A stretch of 64,000 bases of DNA, taken from contig NZ_JAXOFX010000008.1 in the NCBI RefSeq assembly GCF_034427655.1, positions 1 to 64,000 on the forward strand, written 5' to 3'. Both the position numbers and the translations under genes were made by a program. Under the pieces are notes generated by a model that worked only from the letters and a program-made list of their open reading frames with translations, searched no databases and was not told the origin of the DNA. Positions 1 through 7,590 of the stretch are shown one piece after another; positions within the stretch are counted from its first letter, which is position 1; every line of letters starts with the position of its first letter. This DNA comes from Robertmurraya_A mangrovi. GTDB taxonomy: Bacteria > Bacillota > Bacilli > Bacillales > Cytobacillaceae.

Positions 1-125
1 CCTCTGCTTTAGAGCATTATCTAAAAGCACACACTGTAATATAAATTGAACCGCCGTATACGGAACCGTACGTACGGTGGTGTGAGAGGGGCGAAAATAA
101 TCAACTTATTTTCCCTCTACTCGAT
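1..125 (+). ncRNA. Group II intron, 3' end (domains V and VI), partial
   Basis: Bases 49-90 fold as a domain V-like hairpin: GAACCGCCGTATACGG pairs with CGTACGTACGGTGG in the usual paired-GCCGTA/TACGG layout of bacterial group II introns. It is followed by a domain VI-like stem in which AGAGGGG..AAAATAA pairs with TTATTTT..CCCTCT (about 85-118), with a CTACTCGAT end. An open frame from base 3 ends with TAA at 42-44 and could be the last codons of the intron-encoded reverse transcriptase, as expected just upstream of domain V. The rest of the intron lies before the window. The exact 3' splice point (about 123-126) is inferred. Confidence 0.75.
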
Positions 126-245
126 TTGATAATAGAACCCTTGACCTATAAGTGAATAACTAGGAAAGATTGTCCAACATCAGGCATATAATCTTTAGAC
201 GCGTAAAGAAACTAAAAGATTATATTATATTGGAGACGGTCAATT

Positions 246-1262
246 ATGGTTATTGGATTAATTATTGTGTTTTTACTAGTATTACTGTTGCCACTCATTC
301 TAAAAAATGTTGAGCATAATCTAGAGCAGTTCTTATTCGCTATGGGCTTAGTAGCTGCACTGATTAGCGGTGTGCTGGACCAAGCATTATTTTTAGAGGC
401 AGCGACTTCTCCTATTAATATTACAATTGCTGTTTTCATCGCTGGACTATTTTTCAAATGGTTCTATCATCCACTTGAGAAAGCAATCATTCGCATCAGT
501 AAGTTCATGCCATACAGAATTTTTATAGGATTAACGGTTATTTTATTAGGCTTAATTTCTAGCATGATAACAGCCATTATTGCTGCACTTGTGTTGGTAC
601 TCATTGTAACGGTGTTAAAATTAGAACGTAGAACAGAAATTCGCTTTGTCGTGTTAGCTTGTTTTTCAATTGGACTTGGGGCAGCTTTAACTCCTTTAGG
701 TGAACCACTCTCAACCATAGCAATCAGTAAGCTGAATGGTGATTTCTTCTTACTATTAAGATTAATTGGACCTCAAGTATTGATAGCTCTAACCATGTTT
801 GGAATACTTGCGACACTACTCGTACATCCTCCAAAAAGGATTTATGGTGAAAAAAACAAGACGACCACCGAGGGGTATGAAGAAATTTTTGCTCGTGCCT
901 TAAAAATTTATTTCTTTGTCATGGGACTAACCTTTTTAGGAGCGGGTTTCGAACCTTTAATTCAACAATACTTTTTAGGAATGAATCCCCAGATTCTTTA
1001 CTGGATTAATATGATTTCGGCTGTATTAGATAATGCGACTCTTACAGCGACAGAAGTTAGCCCAACCATGAGTGAGATGACAATTAAAGCGATACTGTTA
1101 GGATTATTAATAAGTGGTGGGATGTTAATTCCAGGAAATATACCCAATATCATTGCAGCAGGTAAATTGAAAATTTCAAGTAAGGAATGGGCTAGTTTTG
1201 GTGTTCCAGTTGGGTTATTAACGATGCTGATCTACTATATAGCTATTTTCTTTATTCTGTAA
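246..1262 (+). CDS. DUF1646-family membrane transporter (putative cation antiporter)
   Basis: This 338-aa protein is almost entirely hydrophobic, with about ten predicted membrane helices. It matches in length and style the DUF1646 family of putative cation (Na+) transporters related to the ion-transporter superfamily. Visible family-like features are the short loop GEPLSTIAISKLNGD (around residue 155) and a second-half repeat DNATLTATEVSP (around 260), where conserved D/N/T residues inside membrane segments could bind ions; the repeat GGMLIPGNIPNIIAAGKL follows. The start ATG has GGAGACGG ten bases upstream. It is a stand-alone gene following the intron. Substrate and direction are not visible. 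Some DUF1646 genes are controlled by Na+ riboswitches; I could not recognise that fold in the roughly 120 bases between intron and start. Confidence 0.7.
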   Translation: MVIGLIIVFLLVLLLPLILKNVEHNLEQFLFAMGLVAALISGVLDQALFLEAATSPINITIAVFIAGLFFKWFYHPLEKAIIRISKFMPYRIFIGLTVILLGLISSMITAIIAALVLVLIVTVLKLERRTEIRFVVLACFSIGLGAALTPLGEPLSTIAISKLNGDFFLLLRLIGPQVLIALTMFGILATLLVHPPKRIYGEKNKTTTEGYEEIFARALKIYFFVMGLTFLGAGFEPLIQQYFLGMNPQILYWINMISAVLDNATLTATEVSPTMSEMTIKAILLGLLISGGMLIPGNIPNIIAAGKLKISSKEWASFGVPVGLLTMLIYYIAIFFIL

Positions 1263-1356
1263 AAAACATGTATAAGCCTTAGACTGGACAATAGCCCATA
1301 CACAACTTCCCCATTTGAATAGTCTATAAAGATAAGATGGGGAAAGGAGAAGGGAA

Positions 1357-1587
1357 ATGTCCAATAAAAAGAAAGTATTAAATGTCGATACTTTAATTAT
1401 TAATGCTAAAACGGTGAAAATTTTAGGAGAGCAAGATCATGACCACGGTCACGATCATGGACACGATCACGGGAACGATCATAAAGATTACGATGGAGGC
1501 CAAAGTGCTCCTAGAAGAGATCCATGGGGATTTTTCTGGGGGAGACCGAGACCGATAGCAGATGACTATTCAGATAAAAATGATTAA
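1357..1587 (+). CDS. Small His/Asp-rich putative metal-binding protein
   Basis: This 76-aa protein has a good ribosome site (AAAGGAGAAGGG). Residues 27-42 form a HDHGHDHGHDHG-type run, followed by a Gly/Pro/Arg/Trp-rich tail. Runs of alternating His and Asp usually bind Zn, Ni or Cu and occur in metal chaperones and in loops of transporters. No signal peptide or membrane helix is present, so it should be cytoplasmic. It lies 95 bases after the cation transporter and is followed by a clear terminator, so both may share a transcript. I do not recognise a named family; a metal buffer is an inference from composition. Confidence 0.55.
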   Translation: MSNKKKVLNVDTLIINAKTVKILGEQDHDHGHDHGHDHGNDHKDYDGGQSAPRRDPWGFFWGRPRPIADDYSDKND

Positions 1588-1596
1588 AGCTTTATT

Positions 1597-1631
1597 AAAG
1601 AAGTGTTGATTGTAAAAAACACTTCTTTTTA
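1597..1631 (+). terminator. Intrinsic terminator after the His-rich gene
   Basis: AAGAAGTGTT pairs with AACACTTCTT across a short loop and is followed directly by a T run. It separates the first two genes from the catabolic island. Confidence 0.8.
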
Positions 1632-1669
1632 ATTGTATTGTTTAATTTTTAGAATTTTTTGAATAATAG

Positions 1670-1697
1670 TTGAATAATTTACTAGAAGGAGTATACT
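1670..1697 (+). promoter_or_regulatory. Sigma-A-type promoter of the first catabolic operon
   Basis: TTGAAT at 1670-1675 and TATACT at 1692-1697 are separated by 16 bases. The TetR-type operator at 1712-1729 sits just downstream, over the expected start of transcription, a layout that fits repression. Confidence 0.6.
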
Positions 1698-1711
1698 TAT
1701 AGTTAATCAAC

Positions 1712-1729
1712 ATACCAACCGGTTAGTTA
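1712..1729 (+). promoter_or_regulatory. TetR-type operator, site 1
   Basis: ATACCAACC and GGTTAGTTA form an imperfect palindrome centred at 1720/1721. The same core (ATACCAAC.GGTnnGTAT) recurs before the genes at 7154 and 23114. The likely ligand is the TetR protein encoded at 6466-7032. Confidence 0.6.
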
Positions 1730-1750
1730 GTAGAAAGGAGATGATTTTAC

Positions 1751-2959
1751 ATGAACTTTACTTATTCACTTAAAGTGAAAGAATTAGAACAGAAACTTAA
1801 CTCTTTTATGGAGGAGTACATTTATCCAAATGAAAAGCTGTATGAGCAGCAGTTGAATGAGCAATCAGATCGCTGGAGCAGCGTACCACCGATTATGGAG
1901 GAATTAAAGCAAAAGGCTAAAGAACAAGGCTTATGGAACTTATTTTTACCTGAGAGTGACTATGGTGCAGGGTTGACTAATACGGAATACGCACCGCTCT
2001 GTGAGATTATGGGTAGATCCTTAATTGCACCAGAAGTGTTTAACTGTAACGCTCCTGATACAGGTAATATGGAAGTGCTCGTACGCTATGGTACAGATCA
2101 GCAGAAGGAACAGTGGTTAAAGCCATTACTAGATGGGGAAATTCGGTCATGCTTTTCAATGACTGAACCTGATGTTGCTTCTGCCGATGCTACTAATATT
2201 GAAGCTGATATTCGCAGAGATGGTGATGAGTATGTGATTAACGGTAGGAAATGGTGGTCTTCAGGTGCCGGAGATCCTCGTTGTAAAATTGCTATTTTAA
2301 TGGGTAAAACGAATCGAGAAGCCAATCGCCATGAACAGCAGTCGATGATTCTAGTTCCATTAGATTCTCCAGGTGTAAAAATTGAACGAATGCTCCCAGT
2401 GTTTGGTTATGATCACGCCCCACATGGTCATGGAGAAATTACATATGAGAATGTTCGTGTACCAGCTGAGAATATTTTATGGGGTGAAGGAAAAGGTTTT
2501 GCCATTGCCCAAGGCCGATTGGGACCTGGTAGAATTCATCATTGTATGAGATTGATTGGTGCAGCTGAAAGAGCTCTTGAAGAATTATGTAAGCGTGTAC
2601 AAAATCGAGTAGCATTCGGAAAACCACTTTCTAGTCAGGGTGTAATTAAAGAGTGGATTGCTGATTCTAGAATTGAAATTGAGCAAGCTAGGTTACTAAC
2701 GTTAAAAGCTGCTTATATGATGGATACAGTGGGGAATAAAGAGGCAAAATCAGAGATTGCTATGATTAAAGTAGTTGCGCCATCTATGGCTTTACGTGTC
2801 CTAGACCGAGCAATCCAAGCATTCGGTGGAGCTGGGGTTTCAAATGATTTCCCACTTGCGGCTCAATGGGCAAATGCAAGAACTTTACGGATTGCTGATG
2901 GCCCAGATGAGGTACACCGTGCACAAGTGGCGAAGTTGGAACTGAAGAAGTACCAGTAA
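1751..2959 (+). CDS. ACAD10/11-type acyl-CoA dehydrogenase family protein (LvaC-like)
   Basis: This 402-aa flavoprotein has the full acyl-CoA dehydrogenase fold: N-terminal helices (1-125), a middle beta domain with CFSMTEPDVASADATN and INGRKWWSSGAGDPRCK (about 135-180), and a C-terminal helical domain with GRLGPGRIHHCMRLIGAAER and IQAFGGAGVS. These strings are the signature of the mammalian ACAD10/ACAD11 and Pseudomonas LvaC branch rather than ordinary fatty acyl-CoA dehydrogenases. The residue at the usual catalytic Glu is Asp (ADGPDEVH, about residue 383). Known members of this branch act on 4-phosphorylated acyl-CoAs made by an APH-fold kinase, and such a kinase is encoded at 7591. It heads the operon behind a promoter and TetR operator. 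The role in 4-hydroxy acid breakdown is inferred from family and neighbours. Confidence 0.85.
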   Translation: MNFTYSLKVKELEQKLNSFMEEYIYPNEKLYEQQLNEQSDRWSSVPPIMEELKQKAKEQGLWNLFLPESDYGAGLTNTEYAPLCEIMGRSLIAPEVFNCNAPDTGNMEVLVRYGTDQQKEQWLKPLLDGEIRSCFSMTEPDVASADATNIEADIRRDGDEYVINGRKWWSSGAGDPRCKIAILMGKTNREANRHEQQSMILVPLDSPGVKIERMLPVFGYDHAPHGHGEITYENVRVPAENILWGEGKGFAIAQGRLGPGRIHHCMRLIGAAERALEELCKRVQNRVAFGKPLSSQGVIKEWIADSRIEIEQARLLTLKAAYMMDTVGNKEAKSEIAMIKVVAPSMALRVLDRAIQAFGGAGVSNDFPLAAQWANARTLRIADGPDEVHRAQVAKLELKKYQ

Positions 2960-2969
2960 TCAGGTGCGT

Positions 2970-3090
2970 TCGCAAGAAAATGTAATTTTTCGCAAAAAAG
3001 TGATGCGTTTTCGCAAGAATATTTGGATTTTCGCAAAATTATCGTGAGTATCGCAAAATTAATGAATTTTTCGCAAAAAAGTACTCGCTT
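2970..3090. repeat. 20-bp-period array A (TTTTCGCAAAA units)
   Basis: TCGCAA starts at 2970, 2990, 3011, 3031, 3051 and 3071, a period of 20 bases (one step of 21), and the flanks are mostly T before and A after. A degraded seventh unit (TCGCTTGC) follows at about 3085. The array fills the whole gap between the ACAD gene and the SDR gene and ends about 35 bases before the next start codon. Spacers between cores are not conserved. Confidence 0.85.
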
Positions 3091-3126
3091 GCACTATATT
3101 TTCAGGTAGAAAGCAGGGATAAATAG

Positions 3127-3900
3127 ATGAATGTACTCGAATTATTTTCATTAACAGGCAAAACAGCCATCGTCACGGGTGGAGGTCGCGGATTAGGTGA
3201 GCAAATCGCGGAAGGTTTCGCTGAGGCGGGAGCTAATGTCGTCCTCTGTTCGCGAAAAGTAGAGGCATGTCAGGAAGTAGCGGAACGTCTAGAGAAGTTA
3301 GGTGTGAAAACACTTGCTTTAAAATGTGATATTGCCAATCCGGAAGATGTACAAAACGTAGTTGCTGAGACGATGAAGCATTTCGGAAGGATTGACATTC
3401 TTGTTAACAATAGTGGAGCGACATGGGGAGCACCTGTAGCTGACATGCCATTAGATGCATGGCAAAAGGTAATTAACGTGAACGTTACCGGTACTTTTCT
3501 CATGAGCCAGGCAGTAGGAAAAGTAATGATTGAACAAAAATCAGGAAAAATCATAAATATAGCTTCTGTCGCTGGACTTGGTGGAACGGATCCTACATTT
3601 ATGGACACAATTGGTTATAACACTAGTAAGGGAGCTGTTATTACCTTTACAAAAGATTTAGCGGCCAAATGGGGGCAACACAATATTAATGTAAATGCCA
3701 TTGCGCCTGGTTTCTTCCCTACAAAAATGTCAAAAGTGATTATGGAGCATGGAAAAGATCATATTTTAGGTGGAACACCACTGCGTCGATTTGGTAGTGA
3801 TGATGATCTAAAAGGAGTAGCTCTCTTCTTGGCTTCGAACGCATCTAACTACGTAACAGGTGATGTCGTCGTGGTTGATGGCGGTACGCATGTTTTATAA
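3127..3900 (+). CDS. SDR-family NAD(P)-dependent oxidoreductase
   Basis: This 257-aa classical short-chain dehydrogenase/reductase has the nucleotide-binding motif TGGGRGLG (about residues 17-24), NNSGA (about 92; the usual NNAG carries Ser), the catalytic Ser of IINIASVAG (about 143) and the Y-x3-K pair in YNTSKGA (about 163). The C-terminus ends with the common YVTGDVVVVDGG string. It probably oxidises or reduces a hydroxyacyl/ketoacyl-CoA. It follows the ACAD gene at 1751, separated by repeat array A, and is followed 45 bases later by a second SDR. Exact substrate is unknown. Confidence 0.85.
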   Translation: MNVLELFSLTGKTAIVTGGGRGLGEQIAEGFAEAGANVVLCSRKVEACQEVAERLEKLGVKTLALKCDIANPEDVQNVVAETMKHFGRIDILVNNSGATWGAPVADMPLDAWQKVINVNVTGTFLMSQAVGKVMIEQKSGKIINIASVAGLGGTDPTFMDTIGYNTSKGAVITFTKDLAAKWGQHNINVNAIAPGFFPTKMSKVIMEHGKDHILGGTPLRRFGSDDDLKGVALFLASNASNYVTGDVVVVDGGTHVL

Positions 3901-3945
3901 GACAAGTTTTACATTAATAAAACAATTAAACTCTGGAGGTTTTCT

Positions 3946-4698
3946 GTGAGATTAAAAGATAAGGTTGCCATTGTAACGGGTGGTAGTAACGGTATCGGCC
4001 GAGAATCTGCTTTACTTTTTGCTAGAGAAGGAGCAAAAGTAGCTGTTGCTGATATTGATGCCATTGGTGGAGAAGAGACCGTTCGCTTAATTAAGGAGGA
4101 GGGTGGCGAGGCATTTTTTACACGTACGGACGTTTCGAGTTCTGAGGATGTAAAAAACCTAGTAGCCGATACCGTCGACCGATTCGGTCATATCCATGTG
4201 CTGTTTAATAACGCTGGAATAGGCAATTCTCCTCTTACAAGTGTTGATATGAGTGAGGAAGAATGGGACCGAGTAATAGATATCAACTTGAAAAGTGTAT
4301 TTCTTGGAATGAAATATGCAGTTCCTGAAATGAAAAAGTCAGGTGGAGGTTCTATTATTAATACTTCTAGTTTGCTAGGGTTAAAAGGTCAAAAGTATTT
4401 ATCTCCATACAATGCTTCAAAAGGCGGAGTCATTATTTTAACCCAGAACGCAGCACTAGAATACGGGAAATATGGCATTCGTGTCAACGCGATCGCCCCT
4501 GGGGTTATTGATACAAAAATTATTGATGGATGGAAAGCAGACGAGCGAAAATGGCCGATTATATCAAGAGCCAATGCGCTCGGAAGAATAGGTCAACCGC
4601 AAGAAGTGGCAAATGCTGTGTTGTTTTTAGCCTCTGATGAAGCCTCTTTTATTACAGGTTCGACTTTATCCGTTGATGGTGGCGGACTTACTTTTTAA
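3946..4698 (+). CDS. SDR-family oxidoreductase
   Basis: This 250-aa classical SDR starts at GTG behind CTGGAGG. Motifs are TGGSNGIG (12-19), NNAGIG (about 90), the catalytic Ser in IINTSSLLG (about 140), YNASKGG (about 155) and the C-terminal FITGSTLSVDGG. Asp in VADID after beta-2 suggests a preference for NAD(H). It lies between another SDR and an acyl-CoA synthetase, which fits oxidation of a hydroxyacyl-CoA intermediate. In the Pseudomonas lva operon an SDR (LvaD) sits with the LvaC-type enzyme and a ligase (LvaE), so one of these two SDRs may play that part; this is inference. Confidence 0.85.
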   Translation: MRLKDKVAIVTGGSNGIGRESALLFAREGAKVAVADIDAIGGEETVRLIKEEGGEAFFTRTDVSSSEDVKNLVADTVDRFGHIHVLFNNAGIGNSPLTSVDMSEEEWDRVIDINLKSVFLGMKYAVPEMKKSGGGSIINTSSLLGLKGQKYLSPYNASKGGVIILTQNAALEYGKYGIRVNAIAPGVIDTKIIDGWKADERKWPIISRANALGRIGQPQEVANAVLFLASDEASFITGSTLSVDGGGLTF

Positions 4699-4758
4699 AA
4701 AAATCAAGAAATGACAGCGGTTACATTTTTTAAAAAAAATATTTGGAGGGATTTAAAT

Positions 4759-6384
4759 ATGAGTACAAATAAACCGTGGTTAGCCCATTATCCTGAAACA
4801 ATCGCAAAGGAAGTTGAAATACCGAACAAAACATTACCGCAATTCCTACTAGACACCACTACAAAATATCCTCAACAAACAGCACTGTCCTTTTATGGGA
4901 AAAAGATTTCTTATCAAGAGTTAGCATATACGGTTAATTTATTTGCTTCAGCGTTACAGAAGAAAAATATCCAAAAGGGCGATCGTGTCGCGATTATGCT
5001 TCCGAACTGTCCACATTTCGTCATCTCTTACTATGGCGTTTTAACGGCTGGTGGGATTGTTACCCAAGTGAATCCGATGTTAGTAGAAAGAGAAATTGAA
5101 CATATTTTAAATGACTCTGGTGCAGAAACGATGGTTGTGTTTGATGCACTTTATCCTCGTGTGAAAAGTGTACAACAAAATACCAATCTAAAAAATATAA
5201 TCGTCGTCAGTTTGCAACCTAGTAATCTATCACTTGCTGATGAAACGTTTGAAGCTTTTCTTTCCCAGGCGGATGGAAAAGTAGAGCCAGTTGAACTGGA
5301 CGCAGAGCATGATATTGCTGTACTTCAATACACAGGTGGAACGACGGGTCGTTCGAAAGGTGCCATGTTAACTCATCGCAACTTAATTGCCAACGTCATG
5401 CAATCCTATGAATTTTTTAAACAAGATTTTACTATTGGTAGTGAAAAATTCTTGACGATTATCCCTCTATTCCACGTGTTTGGAATGAGTGCGTGTATGA
5501 ACTTAGCAATCTATACGGCTGCTGAATCGATTATGCTTCCTCGTTTTGAATTAGAAGAAGTATTGAACACGATTAAAAATGAACAACCGACGATATTCCC
5601 TGGTGTTCCAACGATGTATGTAGCCATCACAAACCATCCAAAGGCGGAGGAGTACGGAATCGATAGCATTCGCACATGTAATAGCGGAAGTGCACCTATG
5701 CCAGTAGAACTTTTGAAAGAGTTTGAAAGAAAAACCGGTTCCCTGATTTTAGAGGGCTACGGTTTATCCGAAGCATCACCAACGACTCATTGTAATCCAA
5801 ACTTTGCTGAAAGAAAACCAGGTAGTGTAGGGATTGGGTTCCCTTCAACGGATTATAAGGTGGTTGATTTAGCAACCGGTACCCAAGAAGTACCTGTCGG
5901 GGAGCTAGGAGAAGTAATTATTAAAGGTCCGCAAGTAATGAAAGGGTATTGGAATATGCCTGAAGAAACGGCGAACACGCTTAGAGATGGATGGTTATTT
6001 ACAGGTGATATTGCAAGAGTAGATGAAGATGGGTACCTCTACATTGTGGATCGCAAGAAAGATATGATTATTGCCAGTGGCTTTAATATTTACCCACGTG
6101 ACATTGAGGAAGTGATTTATGAGCATCCTAGTGTGCAGGAAGCAGTTGTTATCGGTGTGCCTGATCCATATCGAGGGGAGACTGTGAAAGCGTTCATTGT
6201 ATTAAAGGCTGGAAAAGATGCCACTGAGGATGAAATAAAGGAGTTTTGTCGTAATCAAATGGCTGCTTATAAAGTACCGACGATTGTTGAGTTTAGAAAT
6301 GAACTTCCGAAAACAAGTGTTGGGAAGATTTTACGCAGGGCGTTAAGAGATGAAGTTCAAAATACAAACAATGTTTCGAAATAA
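4759..6384 (+). CDS. Acyl-CoA synthetase (AMP-forming), fatty/organic acid
   Basis: This 541-aa ANL-superfamily ligase activates a carboxylic acid with ATP and CoA. Visible motifs are the P-loop-like YTGGTTGRSKGAMLTH (about 190-205), GYGLSEASPTTH (about 335), the hinge region DGWLFTGDIARVDEDGYLYIVDRKKDMI (about 415-442, key residues Asp and Arg) and the C-terminal PKTSVGKILRRALR with the catalytic Lys. I start it at the ATG at 4759 because TTGGAGGG lies just upstream; a longer in-frame reading to 4711 has no ribosome site. It closes the first operon with the two SDRs and the ACAD11-type enzyme, so it likely supplies their CoA thioester. Confidence 0.9.
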   Translation: MSTNKPWLAHYPETIAKEVEIPNKTLPQFLLDTTTKYPQQTALSFYGKKISYQELAYTVNLFASALQKKNIQKGDRVAIMLPNCPHFVISYYGVLTAGGIVTQVNPMLVEREIEHILNDSGAETMVVFDALYPRVKSVQQNTNLKNIIVVSLQPSNLSLADETFEAFLSQADGKVEPVELDAEHDIAVLQYTGGTTGRSKGAMLTHRNLIANVMQSYEFFKQDFTIGSEKFLTIIPLFHVFGMSACMNLAIYTAAESIMLPRFELEEVLNTIKNEQPTIFPGVPTMYVAITNHPKAEEYGIDSIRTCNSGSAPMPVELLKEFERKTGSLILEGYGLSEASPTTHCNPNFAERKPGSVGIGFPSTDYKVVDLATGTQEVPVGELGEVIIKGPQVMKGYWNMPEETANTLRDGWLFTGDIARVDEDGYLYIVDRKKDMIIASGFNIYPRDIEEVIYEHPSVQEAVVIGVPDPYRGETVKAFIVLKAGKDATEDEIKEFCRNQMAAYKVPTIVEFRNELPKTSVGKILRRALRDEVQNTNNVSK

Positions 6385-6412
6385 GCCTTTCATTTTAACG
6401 TGAGTAGGGCAC

Positions 6413-6425
6413 CGAATATGGTATA
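6413..6425 (+). promoter_or_regulatory. Putative promoter of the tetR gene (-10 region)
   Basis: TGGTATAAT is an extended -10 element about 40 bases before the GTG start of the TetR gene. No strong -35 is visible. Inverted TATGGTA and TACCATA flank the expected start of transcription and could serve autoregulation, but they do not match the three operators well. Confidence 0.4.
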
Positions 6426-6465
6426 ATTTCAACAACATTTACCATACGATTGTGAGGACTTAGAA

Positions 6466-7032
6466 GTGAAAGAAAAAATAACAGAGCAGAGTATACAACT
6501 ATTTGAGAAAAAAGGTTTTAGCGAGACATCTATTCAAGATATAGTCGACTCCCTCGGGGTTACTAAAGGGACATTTTATTACTATTTTTCAAGTAAAGAA
6601 GAGCTATTGATGGATATCCATCTTAGTTATATTGACGATATGCTTAACTATCAAAAGGAAATATTAGAAGATTCAACAAAAAGCTGTAGAAACAAATTAC
6701 TAGAGATTGTTCACATGCTTATCAGTAACATTAAAACACGTGGGTCAAGTGCAAAAATTTTCTTTCGTGAGATGAGAAATCTAAATGACGAACGCTTAGC
6801 TCAGATCGTCCCAAAGCGAGATTTGTTTCGATTTAATGTAGAAAATCTCATTAAGGAAGGGATTGAAAAAGGAGAATTCCGTTCTAATTTAAATGCGAGC
6901 ATTGTAACATTCGGGATTCTCGGTATGGCTAACTGGAGTTATCAATGGTTTAATCCGAATAGAAGTGTAACAGACCGTGAAGTAGCTGAAATCTTTGTTG
7001 AAATGATTCTAAAAGGAATAGAGAACGAGTAA
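6466..7032 (+). CDS. TetR/AcrR-family transcriptional regulator
   Basis: This 188-aa protein starts at GTG. The N-terminal helix-turn-helix is classical: QLFEKKGFSETSIQDIVDSL followed by GVTKGTFYYYFSSKEELL (residues 12-50). The remainder is a helical ligand domain of the kind that senses acyl-CoAs in fatty-acid and steroid catabolic clusters. It sits between two operons whose upstream regions carry matching palindromes (1712-1729 and 7107-7124; a third at 23024-23047), so it most likely represses the island and is released by an acyl-CoA pathway intermediate. Its own terminator follows at 7045-7080. Ligand and operator assignment are inferred. Confidence 0.88.
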   Translation: MKEKITEQSIQLFEKKGFSETSIQDIVDSLGVTKGTFYYYFSSKEELLMDIHLSYIDDMLNYQKEILEDSTKSCRNKLLEIVHMLISNIKTRGSSAKIFFREMRNLNDERLAQIVPKRDLFRFNVENLIKEGIEKGEFRSNLNASIVTFGILGMANWSYQWFNPNRSVTDREVAEIFVEMILKGIENE

Positions 7033-7044
7033 TTTTGGATTATA

Positions 7045-7080
7045 GGGAAGGTAAAACAGTCAATGTTACCTTCCTTGGTT
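7045..7080 (+). terminator. Terminator after tetR
   Basis: GGAAGGTAA pairs with TTACCTTCC across an 11-base loop, followed by TTGGTTTT. Nine perfect base pairs. Confidence 0.75.
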
Positions 7081-7088
7081 TTAAATGA

Positions 7089-7106
7089 GTAATGTTTAAA
7101 CATTAC
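7089..7106. promoter_or_regulatory. Perfect 18-bp palindrome next to the TetR operator
   Basis: GTAATGTTTAAACATTAC is a perfect palindrome that abuts operator site 2 with no gap. It could be a second regulator site; no candidate protein is identified. Confidence 0.5.
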
Positions 7107-7124
7107 ATACCAACTAGTCAGTAT
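7107..7124 (+). promoter_or_regulatory. TetR-type operator, site 2
   Basis: ATACCAACT and AGTCAGTAT form an imperfect palindrome with the same spacing as sites 1 and 3, 30 bases before the thioesterase start codon. Confidence 0.55.
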
Positions 7125-7153
7125 CTTAATTTTTAGAAGGAAGGTTATTTTAC

Positions 7154-7555
7154 ATGCACGAAATACAAGTAAATGTTCGGTTTGGTGAAACCGATGCGTT
7201 AGGACATATCAACAATACGAGTTATTTTATTTATCTTGAAGAAGCTCGTGTACGCTTTTTTGAAGAATTAGGCTATCGCATGACTATAAACGAATGGAAC
7301 TTTATCCTAGCCTCAACCAAATGTGATTTTATCAATCAAGGCTACTTTAATCAGTTATTGACGGTTACAACATCTGTCTCAAAAATTGGTACGAAAAGCT
7401 TTCATCTAGAACATGAGATTCTGTGCTCGCAAACTAAAGAAATAATTGCAAAGGGTAATGCAATTATTGTCTACTTTGACTTTAACGAACAACAGAGTGC
7501 CGTTATCCCTGATTTACTACGAGAAGGTTTAAAGTCATATATCGTGCATTCTTGA
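7154..7555 (+). CDS. Hotdog-fold acyl-CoA thioesterase (4HBT/YbgC-like)
   Basis: This 133-aa protein has the 4-hydroxybenzoyl-CoA thioesterase pattern VRFGETDALGHINNTSYF (residues 8-25); the Asp in ETDALGH is the catalytic acid of the family. Length is typical for a single hotdog domain. It would hydrolyse an acyl-CoA to the free acid, recycling CoA or removing dead-end thioesters. It is the first gene behind TetR operator site 2 and is followed 35 bases later by the APH-type kinase, so both are probably co-transcribed. The acyl chain preferred cannot be told. Confidence 0.8.
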   Translation: MHEIQVNVRFGETDALGHINNTSYFIYLEEARVRFFEELGYRMTINEWNFILASTKCDFINQGYFNQLLTVTTSVSKIGTKSFHLEHEILCSQTKEIIAKGNAIIVYFDFNEQQSAVIPDLLREGLKSYIVHS

Positions 7556-7590
7556 AATTCAGAATTTTCGGAAGTTAGGAGGATAAATGT

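Noticed and set aside
126..245. Na+ riboswitch of the DUF1646 type
   Set aside because: Only a simple inverted repeat (AATCTTTAG/CTAAAAGATT) is visible; I cannot match the consensus fold.
2970..3090. CRISPR array
   Set aside because: Cores are only 6-11 bases at 20-base steps, too short for CRISPR repeats and spacers, and no cas gene is present.
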